This document shows, piece by piece, positions 1 to 10,776 of a stretch of DNA of 64,000 nucleotides (positions are counted from its first letter, which is position 1; the number at the start of each line of letters is the position of its first letter). The stretch spans positions 30,906,199 through 30,970,198 of the forward strand of contig CM033405.1 in NCBI GenBank assembly GCA_019426215.1, written 5' to 3'. A program made the translations under genes and the position numbers. Origin of the DNA: Buddleja alternifolia. Its lineage: Eukaryota; Streptophyta; Magnoliopsida; Lamiales; Scrophulariaceae. Below the pieces are notes generated by a model. The model saw nothing but the letters and a program-made list of their open reading frames with translations. It ran no database searches and had not been told where the DNA came from.

Positions 1-529
1 TTATGATGCAATTTATAAAAAAATTATGTGATGCTTTTTGTAATTTAATAATACCTCAAAGATAATAAATGTAATTTTCCATGCTTTTAATTGGGTTTTA
101 AACAAGAAAGCAACCAACCAAAACCAATTAATGCTTTCTGCTTCAAAGAGTAGACTGAAAATGGTCCAAAATGGAGCCAGACTGTGTGCATGCACAACGT
201 GTGAAAAATGAGTCATGTTAAGTAAACTTTAAATATCAAGTCACAAATGAACTATCACTATATGTATTCAATTTCTATTGACCTAGTATCACGGACTTGT
301 ATTTGTCGACGTGAATGAACTCTCATAGTCACGTTCAGAATGATTACTATTCTGGTCACCTGTTAACCCGTTCCAATACTTTAACGCATAAGAAAAGAAG
401 GCATTCTTAATTGATGATAGACTAAAAAATAATTAAAGGTAACAATATCAGTTTAATAATGTCATTTATTTATTGAATCAATTGATCCTTTAATTAAAAG
501 TCTCCTAGAGGAGCCCTCTGTTGATCTGA

Positions 530-830
530 TGATCCATGCGAGACTCAAGAATTGCATTCGCCCCATCAAGAAAGGGGAAATTATGAGAAGACCCTCGACT
601 ATAGGCCCAAGAGCTCATCAGCATGAGCCCTGAGCTCATCAAAACATCTACAAGTACGTCTTCCATCTATAATGAATAATACGCGATTCTAACCAAATTT
701 CAGTACATTCACTACAATCAAAGATAATCTTTACTTTGTGTAAACTACGTTCTAGCGTAATCTGCATCTCAAGTGGTACGTAGGCAACTCGATTCCTCGA
801 TCTCAACCTTCTTTGTGTTTTGTTGCATTC
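530..830 (+). mobile_element. Diverged LTR fragment (Ty3/gypsy Tat-like)
   Basis: This stretch ends with an arrangement also found at the 3' end of the gypsy LTR at 10.6 kb: an ACTACGTT block followed about 25 bases later by GTACGTAGGCAACTC. The rest is diverged. I read it as an old LTR remnant of a related element. No coding region, primer site or second LTR was found next to it. The limits are approximate. Confidence 0.5.
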
Positions 831-850
831 AAGGTGCTCCCACTTTTTTT

Positions 851-1654
851 GAAATATTTCATCATTGAGATTTTCATCCTGAGAAAATCACTGATGTCGG
901 AGTCAAAGTCTATCATGTCCTACAACCACATTTAGACAGTATCATTGACATAATTTAACACGATATCTTTCTTTTGAACAGTATAATTACGAACATTAAT
1001 GTAAAAACGATATATTTTGTCTAAGTTTCGAATATCCCAATACTTGGAACAAGTTGAGAAAGTGAGGTTGTGTTTGTTTTTGTTTTGGGCTGCGTTTTGG
1101 TAAAAAACCCAGCCCAAAATTTGTTTGGATGTAGATTATTTGGACAAATATGAGACTCATTGTTTCACCAAACAACCCAACATGAATTTGGTCAAAAAAC
1201 CCCAAAAAATCTTGTCTGATATTCTCTCTCTCTCTCTCTCTCTCTCCCTCAACTCACTGACAGCTCTCTCTCTCCTCCCTCTCTAGCGTGCTCTCTCTCT
1301 CTCTCCTCCCTCTTTCTCTATTCTCTCTCCCCTCCCGGTCTCTTCTCTCTCTCTCTCTCTCTCTCTTTTTGAAATATTTCATCATTGAGATTTTCATCCT
1401 GAGAAAATCACTGATGTCGGAGTCAAAGTCTATCATGTCCTACAACCACATTTAGACAGTATCATTGACATAATTTATGAGGCTCATTGTTTCGCCAAAT
1501 AACCCAACATAAATTTGGTCAAAAAAATCCAAAAAATCTTGTCTGATATTCTCTCTCTCTCTCTCTCTCTCCCTCAACTCACTAATAGCTCTCTCTCCTC
1601 CCTCTCTAGCGTGCTCTCTCCTCCCTCTTTCTCTATTCTCTCTCCCCTCCCTGT

Positions 1655-1694
<40 letters not shown>

Positions 1695-1735
1695 CCTCTC
1701 CCTCTCACTCTCTCCCTCTCCCTCTCCCTCTCTCT
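851..1735. repeat. Head-to-tail duplication of about 0.5 kb, CT-rich
   Basis: The sequence starting at 851 (GAAATATTTCATCATTGAG) recurs at 1371 and runs nearly unchanged for about 105 bases. The block at 1151-1370, including its long CT microsatellites, recurs at 1477-1735. Copy 1 carries about 195 extra bases (957-1150) that copy 2 lacks, so one copy has gained or lost that piece. Each copy ends in (CT)n or (TCTCCC)n runs. Open frames here only translate the simple repeat and are not genes. Confidence 0.85.
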
Positions 1736-1764
1736 AGTTTATATATATTATTATGTATAAATAA

Positions 1765-1959
1765 ATTATTTTTTTTTTGTTTATACTAAGGGTTTCCCCC
1801 AACCGGATGCCGAAGACTAATCCCTTCGAGGCGTAGAGATCACCGAAGTCTGTTTTGCCTCTCCCAACAAAGTTTTTTCCATACACACGACTAGTGATGG
1901 AACCCTGGACAGCATGCTTAAGGAATCCAGCTATCTACCAACTGTGTTGGACCTTATTG
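1765..1959 (-). mobile_element. SINE-like element, minus strand, 10-bp TSD
   Basis: On the - strand the unit has a B-box-like GGGTTCCATC, an upstream A-box-like TTGGTAGATAGCTGG and a terminal A-run (the T-run at about 1769-1778). It is bracketed by direct repeats GTATAAATAA at 1755-1764 and 1960-1969. These are the marks of a tRNA-derived SINE. The flank is TA-rich, so a 10-bp match is weaker evidence here than elsewhere. Confidence 0.6.
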
Positions 1960-1969
1960 GTATAAATAA

Positions 1970-2640
1970 TAGTATATTATACATATGTATGTCCAATATT
2001 ATAAACTCATGTATATGTAATATACAAAAAATATATATGTTATATATACCTATGTTATATTTGTATAATAGACAATATATTATATGTTATGTATGCGTAA
2101 TATACAATATATACATAAGTATATAGTATAGATATATATGTATAGTATTATGTATGTGTATACATAGGTGTAATAGTATAAATTGTAATATTGTATACAT
2201 ACATATATATACGAATATAGTAAATATGTGTAATGTCATAATACTATATGTATATTAATATTATACTTTATATATATGCACATACATATATACATTTATG
2301 GGGTTATATGTAAAACTTATATTATATATCTGCGTATATAATACTTATATCTCATGTATATTGTAATTTTATAATATTATATATATGTATATTATAAATT
2401 ATATTATGTAGAATATATTATTCATATCATATTATATATAATATTATGTAAAATATAATATATGTATATATTATGTATACACTATATAACAGATACACTC
2501 TTATATATAAATACATATATATATATATATATAAATATATTACAGCAATTATAATATATATACATATACTCATTCATATATATTACAATAATTTCAAACT
2601 TATATTATAATATACTTTTCAATCATCAATTAATTATTAA
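1970..2640. repeat. TA-rich low-complexity block
   Basis: Almost pure A/T sequence with many TATATA, ATGTAT and TATTATA runs, including (TA)n around 2515-2532. No gene or transposon ends were found. Such blocks are often unstable and prone to cruciform formation. Confidence 0.8.
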
Positions 2641-3509
2641 AATAACTTTTTCAGACAAAAGCTTACATGATTTGACTGTTACAGTGATTTTTGTTACCTC
2701 TGAAACCAAAATCAAGCACATTTTCACCAAAAAAATCACTCAAATGTTACTTCAAAATAGTTAAATCCAAACACATTCTCGCGAAAAATGATCAAAATAT
2801 TAATTCTTCAAAACAAAACCAAACACATTTTCATGAAAATACACATCTCTCAATAAACTTTTTCACCAAAATTTTCATCAAAAACAACCTTCAAAATAGA
2901 GACAAACATAGCCTGACATTTTCGTGCAGCATCTTTTTCTGCATTCGCATCGTACTAACTACTATACATCAATTCAATTGACTGAATCTAAATAAATACA
3001 ATGTAGAGCCAGTAGCAGGCAGGAGTGTTACTTCAAATATGCTTAAGGGTCCATTTCGTATAGGGACGGGTGGATCTATATTACATGTAATATATAGTCA
3101 AGTCTTGGGCCAAAATTGAAAATACACACGTATTGTTAGTATTCGTATATTTTGTTTGTCGGTCCAAAATTTATTGCTCTTGTTCTATTCTAATTTGTCT
3201 CATTTATTGGTTTTGAAATAAAGGCTTAATTTTATCTTTCTATCTCTTGGTTTTGGTCGTTTTGGTAGATCGGCCTTCTTCAGGAGGAACAACACTTGGG
3301 ATCATTCTTGCTTCAGATAAGGAACTAAGACGATCTCTAATGTATTGCACCAAAATTGTGTAACTTTTGCGCCATTTTGGTGCAACTACAGTAATTTCAC
3401 TCCAATGTACTGTACTATTTTTTGCATCAAATCAACATTCTCTATGCATTCATATTTACAACTCATTTATACTATTTCTCATATTTCAGAAATACACCCA
3501 ACTCTAAGT
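2641..3509. other. Intergenic, nothing recognised
   Basis: AT-rich intergenic DNA. Around 2690-2900 there are loose repeats of a CCAAACACATTTTC-type phrase. The open frames at 2691 and 3345 have no recognisable domain and look fortuitous. Confidence 0.6.
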
Positions 3510-3518
3510 TTTATATTA

Positions 3519-5258
3519 GGGAAAATTTTATTTTTGGTCCCCCAGTTATACGCTGAATCCAATTTTGGTCTCCCAGTTATACCGCTCATCAAATGTAGTC
3601 CCTAAACTACCACATTTTCATCAAATGTGGTCCCTCCGTCAAATTTTGAGTCAAATTGCTAACTGTTGGGATTAATAAAATGTTAAAAATTACATTTTGC
3701 ACCCGAAAAGCACAAATTTTGATAATTTCCACTCCAAAAAAGAATAACTAACAAATTCACCCTTTTAACATAATTTTTCAATGTTGAAGATAGAATTAGC
3801 AATTCACTGTTACTCTATGATGGTTTCTTGTCTCTTTCTAATGATAATTTTGATCATACACACTTCCAAAATCCATGTTATCACTGTAAATAGAGTTTGC
3901 AAATAAAGCAACAACAATATTATGAAAATGTGGTAGGTTTGGGACTACATTTGATGAGTGATGTAAATGAGAGACCAAAATCAGATTCGGCGTATAGCTG
4001 GGGGACTGTTAGTGTGCATTTTATGCATATTTTACATATATTTCCTTTATTTTTTTATTAGTATTTGAGTTTAAATTATAGATATTTATTACGATTTTTA
4101 TTTTGATAGGTGAAATTTGAAAGAAGAAGAAAATGAAGAAAAAGATGGAGAAAAAGAAGAAAAAGAAGAAGACACATGAAGTTGTAGGAGTCTTCCCATC
4201 TTGTAGGAGTTTTCCTATTTCTTTTAAGAGTCTTATTAGTATTTTATTCTAGTAAGTAATTATTTTCCTTCTTCCATTAGAATTAGAGTTTTATTTAGTT
4301 AGGAGTCTTTTGGCTAGGCATATATAATTAGATATTGCTGGAATTTTATTCCTTCTTCTAGACTTTAATCACTATTCACGTTTTGTACATGGAGAGGAGA
4401 AGAAAATTCTGCGTTTTTCTTTCTTTCAAGATGTATTGCTAAAAACTCAAATTCTAGCCAAGGATTATTGAAGTTTTGATTCTACAAAGTTGTGAGATCT
4501 AATTTGTGTTTATTCCTTCTTTGTTCTTGAGTATTTGCATATTTTCTGTGTTTGTTGAAATTATTATTTTGATTAATTAAATAATAAGGGCCGTTATTTG
4601 ATTGTTAGAATAGTAAATAGCCATTTAGAATCCCAAATCCGTAATTGTTGGTCAATTCTAATATTTGTGGTAGTTAATAACATTGATTATGGACAAGTTT
4701 TCGATTGTTATTATGAGAATATGTGATCTAATTTAAATGAACCGAGCTTGTGAGTTTGTTAATTAGAATTGGTGTTTCTCTATGTCTTAATGCTATTGTT
4801 AAATTAAATCCTAAGAGCTTATTTAGGGTTGTTAATCAATAAGAGAAGTAATCAAAGAGCTTGTTTTGGTTATCGATAAATTAAGAAGAAACTAGGTTGT
4901 TAGAGCTTGTTAATAACTATAGCCAATTTATTCATGAACATTGAAGTATCTTTGCATCAAGGATCAACTATTTGAATCAAAACGGAGATAACTCCTTAGG
5001 CTAGAATCTCACCACATATTGATTTCTTCTACTTGTTTAATTTTGCATATCTTGATTTTAATAATTTTTGTTATTTAGTTTAATTTTAGTTTAATCGATT
5101 ATTAAAAAACCCCCTTTTATTTTATTCGTTTATTTGAGAAATAATCTGAACCAATCCCTGTGGATTCGACCCTGCTCATCGCTATCTACAAATTTAGGAG
5201 TAGGAATTATTTTTGTTTGGATTCGACACCCATCAAATTTCAAAAATGAAATTTTCCC
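3519..5258. mobile_element. 9-bp-TSD inverted-repeat element, split by a solo LTR
   Basis: The element starts GGGAAAATTTTATTTTTGG and ends with the matching inverted sequence (AAATTTTCCC). It is flanked by perfect 9-bp direct repeats TTTATATTA at 3510-3518 and 5259-5267. The terminal inverted repeats are about 90 bp (about 3519-3610 and 3930-4006 plus 5240-5258). The right arm is interrupted by a 1.2-kb solo LTR at 4007-5235. Without it the element is about 510 bp and non-coding. A 9-bp duplication points to Mutator-like transposition. Confidence 0.8.
4007..5235 (+). mobile_element. Solo LTR (1.2 kb), nested
   Basis: Begins TGTTAGTGTGC and ends GACACCCATCA, so it has the TG...CA ends of an LTR. 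A purine-rich block lies at about 4110-4160, and the 3' end has the phrase CCCTGTGGATTCGACCCTGC often seen at plant LTR ends. There is no internal coding region and no second LTR. No clean 5-bp TSD is visible (GGGAC on the left, AATTT on the right). The interrupted inverted repeat resumes exactly after it. The superfamily is not certain. Confidence 0.65.
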
Positions 5259-5267
5259 TTTATATTA

Positions 5268-6442
5268 CATATTCATTCAAGTAAATATTTTTGTTATTTT
5301 TAATAATAAATAATATTAAATAATTAAAAATCTACTTTGGTATTTCGTAACATTGAATTAAAAATTACACATCATATAAAGACCGGATTTTACAATTTAT
5401 ATATTACATAAAATAAAATATGATATAAAAGGAGACAAACAAAACAAATATAATATTGTACTAGTTTTAATAAATATCTATTATTTATAATTAAATTAAA
5501 ATCATGTATAATTAAGTGGAAAAAAATAACATAACATAGGACTTAATTGTAACTTTTCAAAGTTTAGGAGACCAAATTACATAGGACCTAATTGTAACTA
5601 TTGTAAACTATTGGACTAAAATAAAATAAAAATAATAATAAACCGACGCTAAAATAGTGTTGGTGATAGCGCTCCATTGGAGAAGCTCTAAGTTTGGTCT
5701 CTGGGAAAAAAATCTGAAGAAAATAGAGAAAAATAATTTTTAGGGAGTAAAAGGTGTGTTTATTGGATGAGTTATGTTTTTGGACAAAAAGTGTAATAAT
5801 GACTTTCATGTGATATCTTATCCAAAAAAAAAAAAAGAAAGAGACTTTCATGTGATATGTTTTTCTCGTGAGAAACAGAGCTTTTTTCTAAAATATTACT
5901 CTTAAAAAAAGTAATTCCCAATCTATTATTATTGAAAATATATTTCTCAAATTATTACTTTTAATGCCACATGTATTACCATGTGACACAAATTAATTTG
6001 GTTTGTGACTCTTTATTTTCTTCCCTACTTTAATGCTCACATGAATTTGCGAATTTTACATTTTCCATTTTACTCTTATTGCAAAAGCGTACAGCCACTT
6101 TGAACTGAGTTCAAAATATATAAAGCGCACAACCAGTAAGCTATGACACCCCTGACGTGCATGTTTTCATCTTGCAAATGTAAATAAATTAGTAACTTTG
6201 CCATAATTTTATTCGAACAAACAGCAACCAACATTTGCATAACATAATTAGTACTTCTATGAGACAACAAAGACGGGAAACTAATTCGAAATAAGTTTGA
6301 ATTCAAATAGTTTATCAGAAAACAACCATGAATATCTTTTTTCCTATCACATGCCGTACCTTTTGGGACAAGAACACTTATAACTCATCTATTTGTTTGC
6401 CTTGCTTTTCGCAACTATGAAACTTGGATCATTTTATTCATT
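5268..6442. other. Intergenic, nothing recognised
   Basis: AT-rich DNA with no convincing exon, RNA gene or complete transposon. The minus-strand open frames at 5588-5851 and 6076-6306 have no domain and no gene-like composition. Confidence 0.6.
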
Positions 6443-7641
6443 TAGGGCTGCATTACAAATCAAACTATTCAATATTAGATTTGAGTTCGATCGTTAAGCT
6501 CATCTGAGATTGACCCGTTTTATATAACAAACAAGTTTGAACACATTTCTGTGTGCAATAATGTTTGAACTCGGCTCGAGCTCGATGCGATTAATTAAAA
6601 ATAATAATAAAATATGTGTAAAAATATCAAACTACTTGAGTTCAATTCGTGTTGACTAGATTATGTTAGATTAGAGAAAATCCCATAGGGAACTTGTATT
6701 ACTGAGTAACATATTTATAGAGTTACATAGACTTGGTAAACAAGAAATCCTAACTATAAATAATGAAAAGGTAATACAAGGAAATATAAGGAAACCTATA
6801 TTAAAAAGATATCGAAAAATATTATATTATCTAACACTCCCCCGCAGTCGAAACGTGAGAGTCTTGAACGTTAAGACTGAACCAAAGAAATCTCGTCATA
6901 GAGAATTTGAGAAGAAGACAACGACAAAGATAAAAGTTGGCGGCGGCCTTAAGAGGCGGCGGCGGCAGCTCCAAGTCCTCGTTTTTCAAGGGTGAGTTGC
7001 GGCAACTAACAAAACTAAAGGTGGTGGCGGCGTCCCAAGGTCAAAGAGAAAAGGCGGCGGCTCCAAATCCTCACTTTTTAAAGGTGAGCGGCGGCAACTA
7101 ACAAAACTGAAGGCGACGGTGGCCATAGGAAAACAAAAAATTAAAGAAGAGAAAATAAGATAAGGGAGAAGAAGCTGGCAGCGGCGGCGGCCATAGGAGA
7201 AAGAAAGAAAAAAATTAGATAAAGGAAAACTAAACTAAATAAGGGGCGCCGGACGGGGACGACGACTTGAGGATGGCGGCAGAAGCGAGAGATCGAGAGA
7301 CCATGGCTTGAAGTCATGACTCTGATACCATGTTAGATTAGAGAAAACCCCGTAGAAAACTTGTATTATTGAGTAACATATTTATAGAGTTAAATAGCCT
7401 TGGTAAACAAGAAATCCTAACTATAAATAATGAAAAGGTAATGCAAAGAAATATAAGGAAACCTAAATTAACATAAATACTAAAAATATATTGAAAGATA
7501 TTATATTATCTAACAGATCAAAACATGTTAGAGTAATTAAGAATCAAACCAAGCTCAAACAAAATTTTGAAACTCGATAAAAATTCAAACAAACTTAAAC
7601 GGGTAGCTCGTTCAAATCAACTCGGTTCTCTTACACTCCTA
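6443..7641. mobile_element. hAT-like MITE, split by a TRIM
   Basis: Ends are TAGGGCTG on the left and its approximate inverse ACTCCTA on the right. The inner text is rich in CTCGGCTCGAGCTCG-type phrases and matches in style the better-preserved copy at 46023-46343. The 8-bp flanks TATTCATT and CGTTCATC agree at 5 of 8 positions, and all three mismatches are transitions. Without the nested TRIM it is about 340 bp, close to the 321-bp copy. Confidence 0.5.
6664..7515 (-). mobile_element. TRIM-type mini-retrotransposon, minus strand
   Basis: Two direct repeats (6664-6836, 173 bp; 7331-7515, 185 bp) begin TGTTAGATTAGAG and end TATCTAACA on the + strand. On the - strand the 7331-7515 copy is the 5' LTR. 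It is followed at once by TGGTATCAGAGTC, a close match to the tRNA-iMet primer-binding site. A GGGGGAGTG polypurine tract precedes the 3' LTR. The flanks GATTA and GATCA form a 5-bp TSD with one mismatch. The 494-bp interior has no gag or pol. It holds GGCGGC-rich text with an internal tandem duplication of roughly 115 bp, so movement would depend on proteins from another element. Confidence 0.85.
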
Positions 7642-9261
7642 CGTTCATCAATATATGCATAACAAGGTGGATACTTATACTAATAATAAAAAATAAATTT
7701 TCAACTGTAAATTAGAAAAGAAAAACTCCAAGATTACCATTTAGCCATACCTCGATATACATGAATGTGTACGTATAACCAAAAAAAAAAAACATGAGTG
7801 TGTAAATTGTTGCTGGATAAGAAAAAATCATGTCCAATATGGAATTTAACGGGGCAAAGAAGAAGTGAATTGATAAAATCTTTTTGTAAGTTTTTTTTGG
7901 TAGAGAAGAACGTGAAAAGACATAAATTTAATGAAATTACCAATAGAATAGGAAATTACAATTAATAAATACACGAGGACCATTAAAATAGGAAAGAAAA
8001 TAAAAACTCTTAACCAAATCATTGTGTGTACAGTGTACACATGGCAATACATATGGCATTGAAAGTAATAATTTGGGAAATATTTTTTCAATAATAATAG
8101 TATGAGAATTAGCTTTTTTAAGAATAATATTTTGGGGAAAAACTCGTGAGAAACATTGATGTGTCATTTTTATTTTTATTTTGTCAGCAATGTAAATGAA
8201 AGGCGTGTTCGAATATCATTTTTCATAAAATTATCTTAGTTAAACTCATAGCTTTTTAGGCATTGAAAAATATAAGCAAAATGAATCTTATTTTATATGT
8301 TGTGTTATTTCGAATTAGGATATGAGATTAATTGACTCCTGATATTGAAAATTGCCGGGTGAAGTCTTTTTAGTCGTTGGATGAACTGTCTAATCATGAT
8401 TTTTTTTTTAACATGATCAATTCAGCTCTTATGTTATACAATTATACACGAATGTATAGTACACGTACAATTGGCACATATCAGATCATTTCGGTTTTTT
8501 GTTATACAATTATAGACGTCTATACACATGAATCTACAACATGCTCAATCAACAGATTTGAGAGAGAGAGAGAGAGAGATGTTTCGGGTTTAACTGGATG
8601 ACATTTACAATTCGGAGAAATCTTTTTCATGACAAAAGTAAGAAAAATATTTTTAGGGATAAGAAATCTGATATTAAAATTGTGTTTGGATGATTTTATT
8701 TTTCCAGAGAAAAATATGTAATCAATATGATTGATGTAATATATTTTTTGCTGTGAGAAATTTATAAATATATCTTAGACAAATTCGTCAATTTAAACAT
8801 AAAAAAATAAGCAAAATGGAGATTATTTTGCATGCTACGTTATTTTGCATTGGAATATGTGTTTAATTTGACTTTTGACGTTCAGAAATAGCCGTAAGAA
8901 ACTCTTTTAATCAATGAATGAACTGTCAAATTATGAATAACAAAAATTTACTTTTTCTCTTCTTTTTTTCAAGAATTTCTTCAAAATCATCTAGAGTTTT
9001 GATATATTTTTTTTAAGAATTAATAATGTACCAACCATACATATTTTTCAGAGAAAATATCCCTAAACAATATGTTTTTTGTAGTCTGAGTGACCATCCA
9101 ACTATGGCCTAAATTTTTCTCTCTCTCTCCAAATCACCACGGTATAAATGCTGTACTAAAGTATCAAAGAAACAACTGTCAACACTAAATTCTAACAATA
9201 GTAAAGGCCGGCAACCTGCCCTCTGGCATTTTTGTACAATAAATACTTGGTTTACTACTCC
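7642..9261. other. Intergenic; short GA microsatellite
   Basis: AT-rich DNA. It contains (GA)n at about 8560-8579 and two loosely similar stretches around 8180-8400 and 8720-8940 that share phrases such as GCAAAATG and AACTGTC, probably an old duplication. No gene was recognised. Confidence 0.55.
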
Positions 9262-9270
9262 CACTATTTT

Positions 9271-9449
9271 CAGAACGGATCTTCTATCCTACAATGGTGT
9301 GCGATAATGGTGTCACATCATTGTGAGATTGACAAATGTCCATTTAATTTAAATTATTATTAATAGTTTTTTTTAAATGGATACTTGTCAATCCCACAAT
9401 AATGTGACACTATTGTGACACACCATTGTGGGATAGAAGATCCGCTCTA
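9271..9449. mobile_element. MITE, 9-bp TSD CACTATTTT
   Basis: The ends are inverted repeats of about 70 bp (left AGAACGGATCTTCTATCC, right the inverse of AGAGCGGATCTTCTATCC). Direct repeats CACTATTTT lie at 9262-9270 and 9450-9458, an exact 9-bp duplication. The 179-bp element is non-coding. TSD length and long TIRs fit a Mutator-like MITE. Its TIR differs from the GGGAAAATT group elsewhere in the window. Confidence 0.85.
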
Positions 9450-9458
9450 CACTATTTT

Positions 9459-9532
9459 CCTCTGCTTTTTTATTTTCTATTTTTTCTTTATAACCAACAT
9501 AGATGCTGGTTATAAAACAATATACATATACG

Positions 9533-9572
<40 letters not shown>

Positions 9573-10132
9573 TATGATTTTGATGCGATTCCATTTTGCA
9601 ACATAAATGTTTTAGATCTCCTTTCTGGCTTTTCCCGTTCAACTGATCTAATTTTTAGCATATATATATATCCAGGAGTGTTTGATGAGCTTTAGTTTCT
9701 CAACTCCTTAATTGGTCCACGTGGATAATAGGGCTACCTCCCATTAATATTAGCCCATAAATATAATAATAAATGCACATACATATCATTAATTTAGGAG
9801 AAATTTATCTTAAACCAAGTTCAATGGTCCTAGTTTCTATCTCTCTCACACAATAAGGTATATTGTATGCGACCTCTACACACAATTGTGTAAGAGAAAT
9901 AGACATAAAATTTACATTCGAACCATTGGACTCGAAAAATTCTAAATTGCTCTCAATCATAATTATGATATGACACATCACTCGTGAATTTTTAGACTTG
10001 CAAAAGAAAAGAGTGTTAGAAGGAGCGTCGAGGGTTTTCTCGGCGTTGGCTTTACGAAGCTCAAGTTAGAAATAATTTCAAGGAGAAAATCTGTTAGCCA
10101 TTAGAGAATCGACCCTCAAAAAATTAGAAAGA
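9459..10132. other. Intergenic; (TA)n and a small foldback
   Basis: Contains a (TA)n run at about 9538-9568. An imperfect inverted repeat at about 9826-9940 (TTCAATGGTCCTAGTTTCTATCTC against its inverse) is probably another MITE, with no TSD resolved. No gene was recognised. Confidence 0.5.
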
Positions 10133-10137
10133 GTAAT

Positions 10138-10756
10138 TGATATACCTAAAATATTATTAGATTTAATAGTCGTCAGCTCGTATTCCTTGGAATATATAGG
10201 GTCGTATATGTGAGATACTACCTCGAATACGAGGAAACGAGACAGGTTTCACACCCGGTCCCTATAACCTTGGTATTTGCATTACACTCCAAGATCCGCG
10301 TGTTTTTGAAATTCGGGTAGGGTCGGTTCATGGCCCGACCTGATGGGCGTCGAATCTGTGCCACCCATCTGATACACGTGTAGGGAATCCGTATGCAAGA
10401 CGTCTCGTCAATCATTCGCCCTACAGTATCGAATGAAAACTCTATAAATACAGTCATTTATGAAGAAGTGGGGACCGAGAATCTGAGCCATAAATACTAC
10501 GAATCACTACTCGTGGAGCTTAGATAATCGGAGACTCGAGAGTACGAACCTCTTATACAAATACGAGTGATCATAATACTACGAATCATATCAATTCTAA
10601 CCACCTTATTCGAACTACGTTTAGACTTGATCCCGAACGGGTACGTAGGCAACTCAACATCGTATGAGTGCAGTCTATAATATTGATAGCGTGTTGTTTT
10701 TGCGTATTGTTGATCCTCTTGACTGGGATAGTAGGGGAAAAATTCGTGCTAGATCA
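10138..10756 (+). repeat. 5' LTR of the gypsy element
   Basis: 619 bp, TGATATACC...GCTAGATCA, ending in CA just before the primer-binding site. It pairs with 20040-20644. A likely TATA box (TCTATAAATA) is at 10441-10450 and would drive the sense transcript. Confidence 0.95.
10442..10449 (+). promoter_or_regulatory. Putative LTR TATA box
   Basis: CTATAAAT lies about 310 bp before the LTR end and is identical in the 3' LTR (about 20337-20344). Its position suits a U3/R promoter. The transcription start was not determined. Confidence 0.55.
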
Positions 10757-10759
10757 GTT

Positions 10760-10776
10760 TGGCGCCGTCAGTGGGA
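10760..10776 (+). other. Primer-binding site, tRNA-Asp type
   Basis: TGGCGCCGTCAGTGGGA starts four bases after the LTR. Its first nine bases match the complement of the 3' end of plant tRNA-Asp (TGGCGCCGT), followed by a partial match. tRNA-Asp priming is known in plant Tat and Athila elements. Confidence 0.75.

Noticed and set aside
1254..1760. Open frames over 60 aa on both strands made of R/E or S/L repeats
   Set aside because: They only translate the CT/GA microsatellite and have no gene-like composition.
9388..9642. Overlapping frames with Ile-Tyr repeats
   Set aside because: They arise from the (TA)n run; the left part overlaps a MITE.
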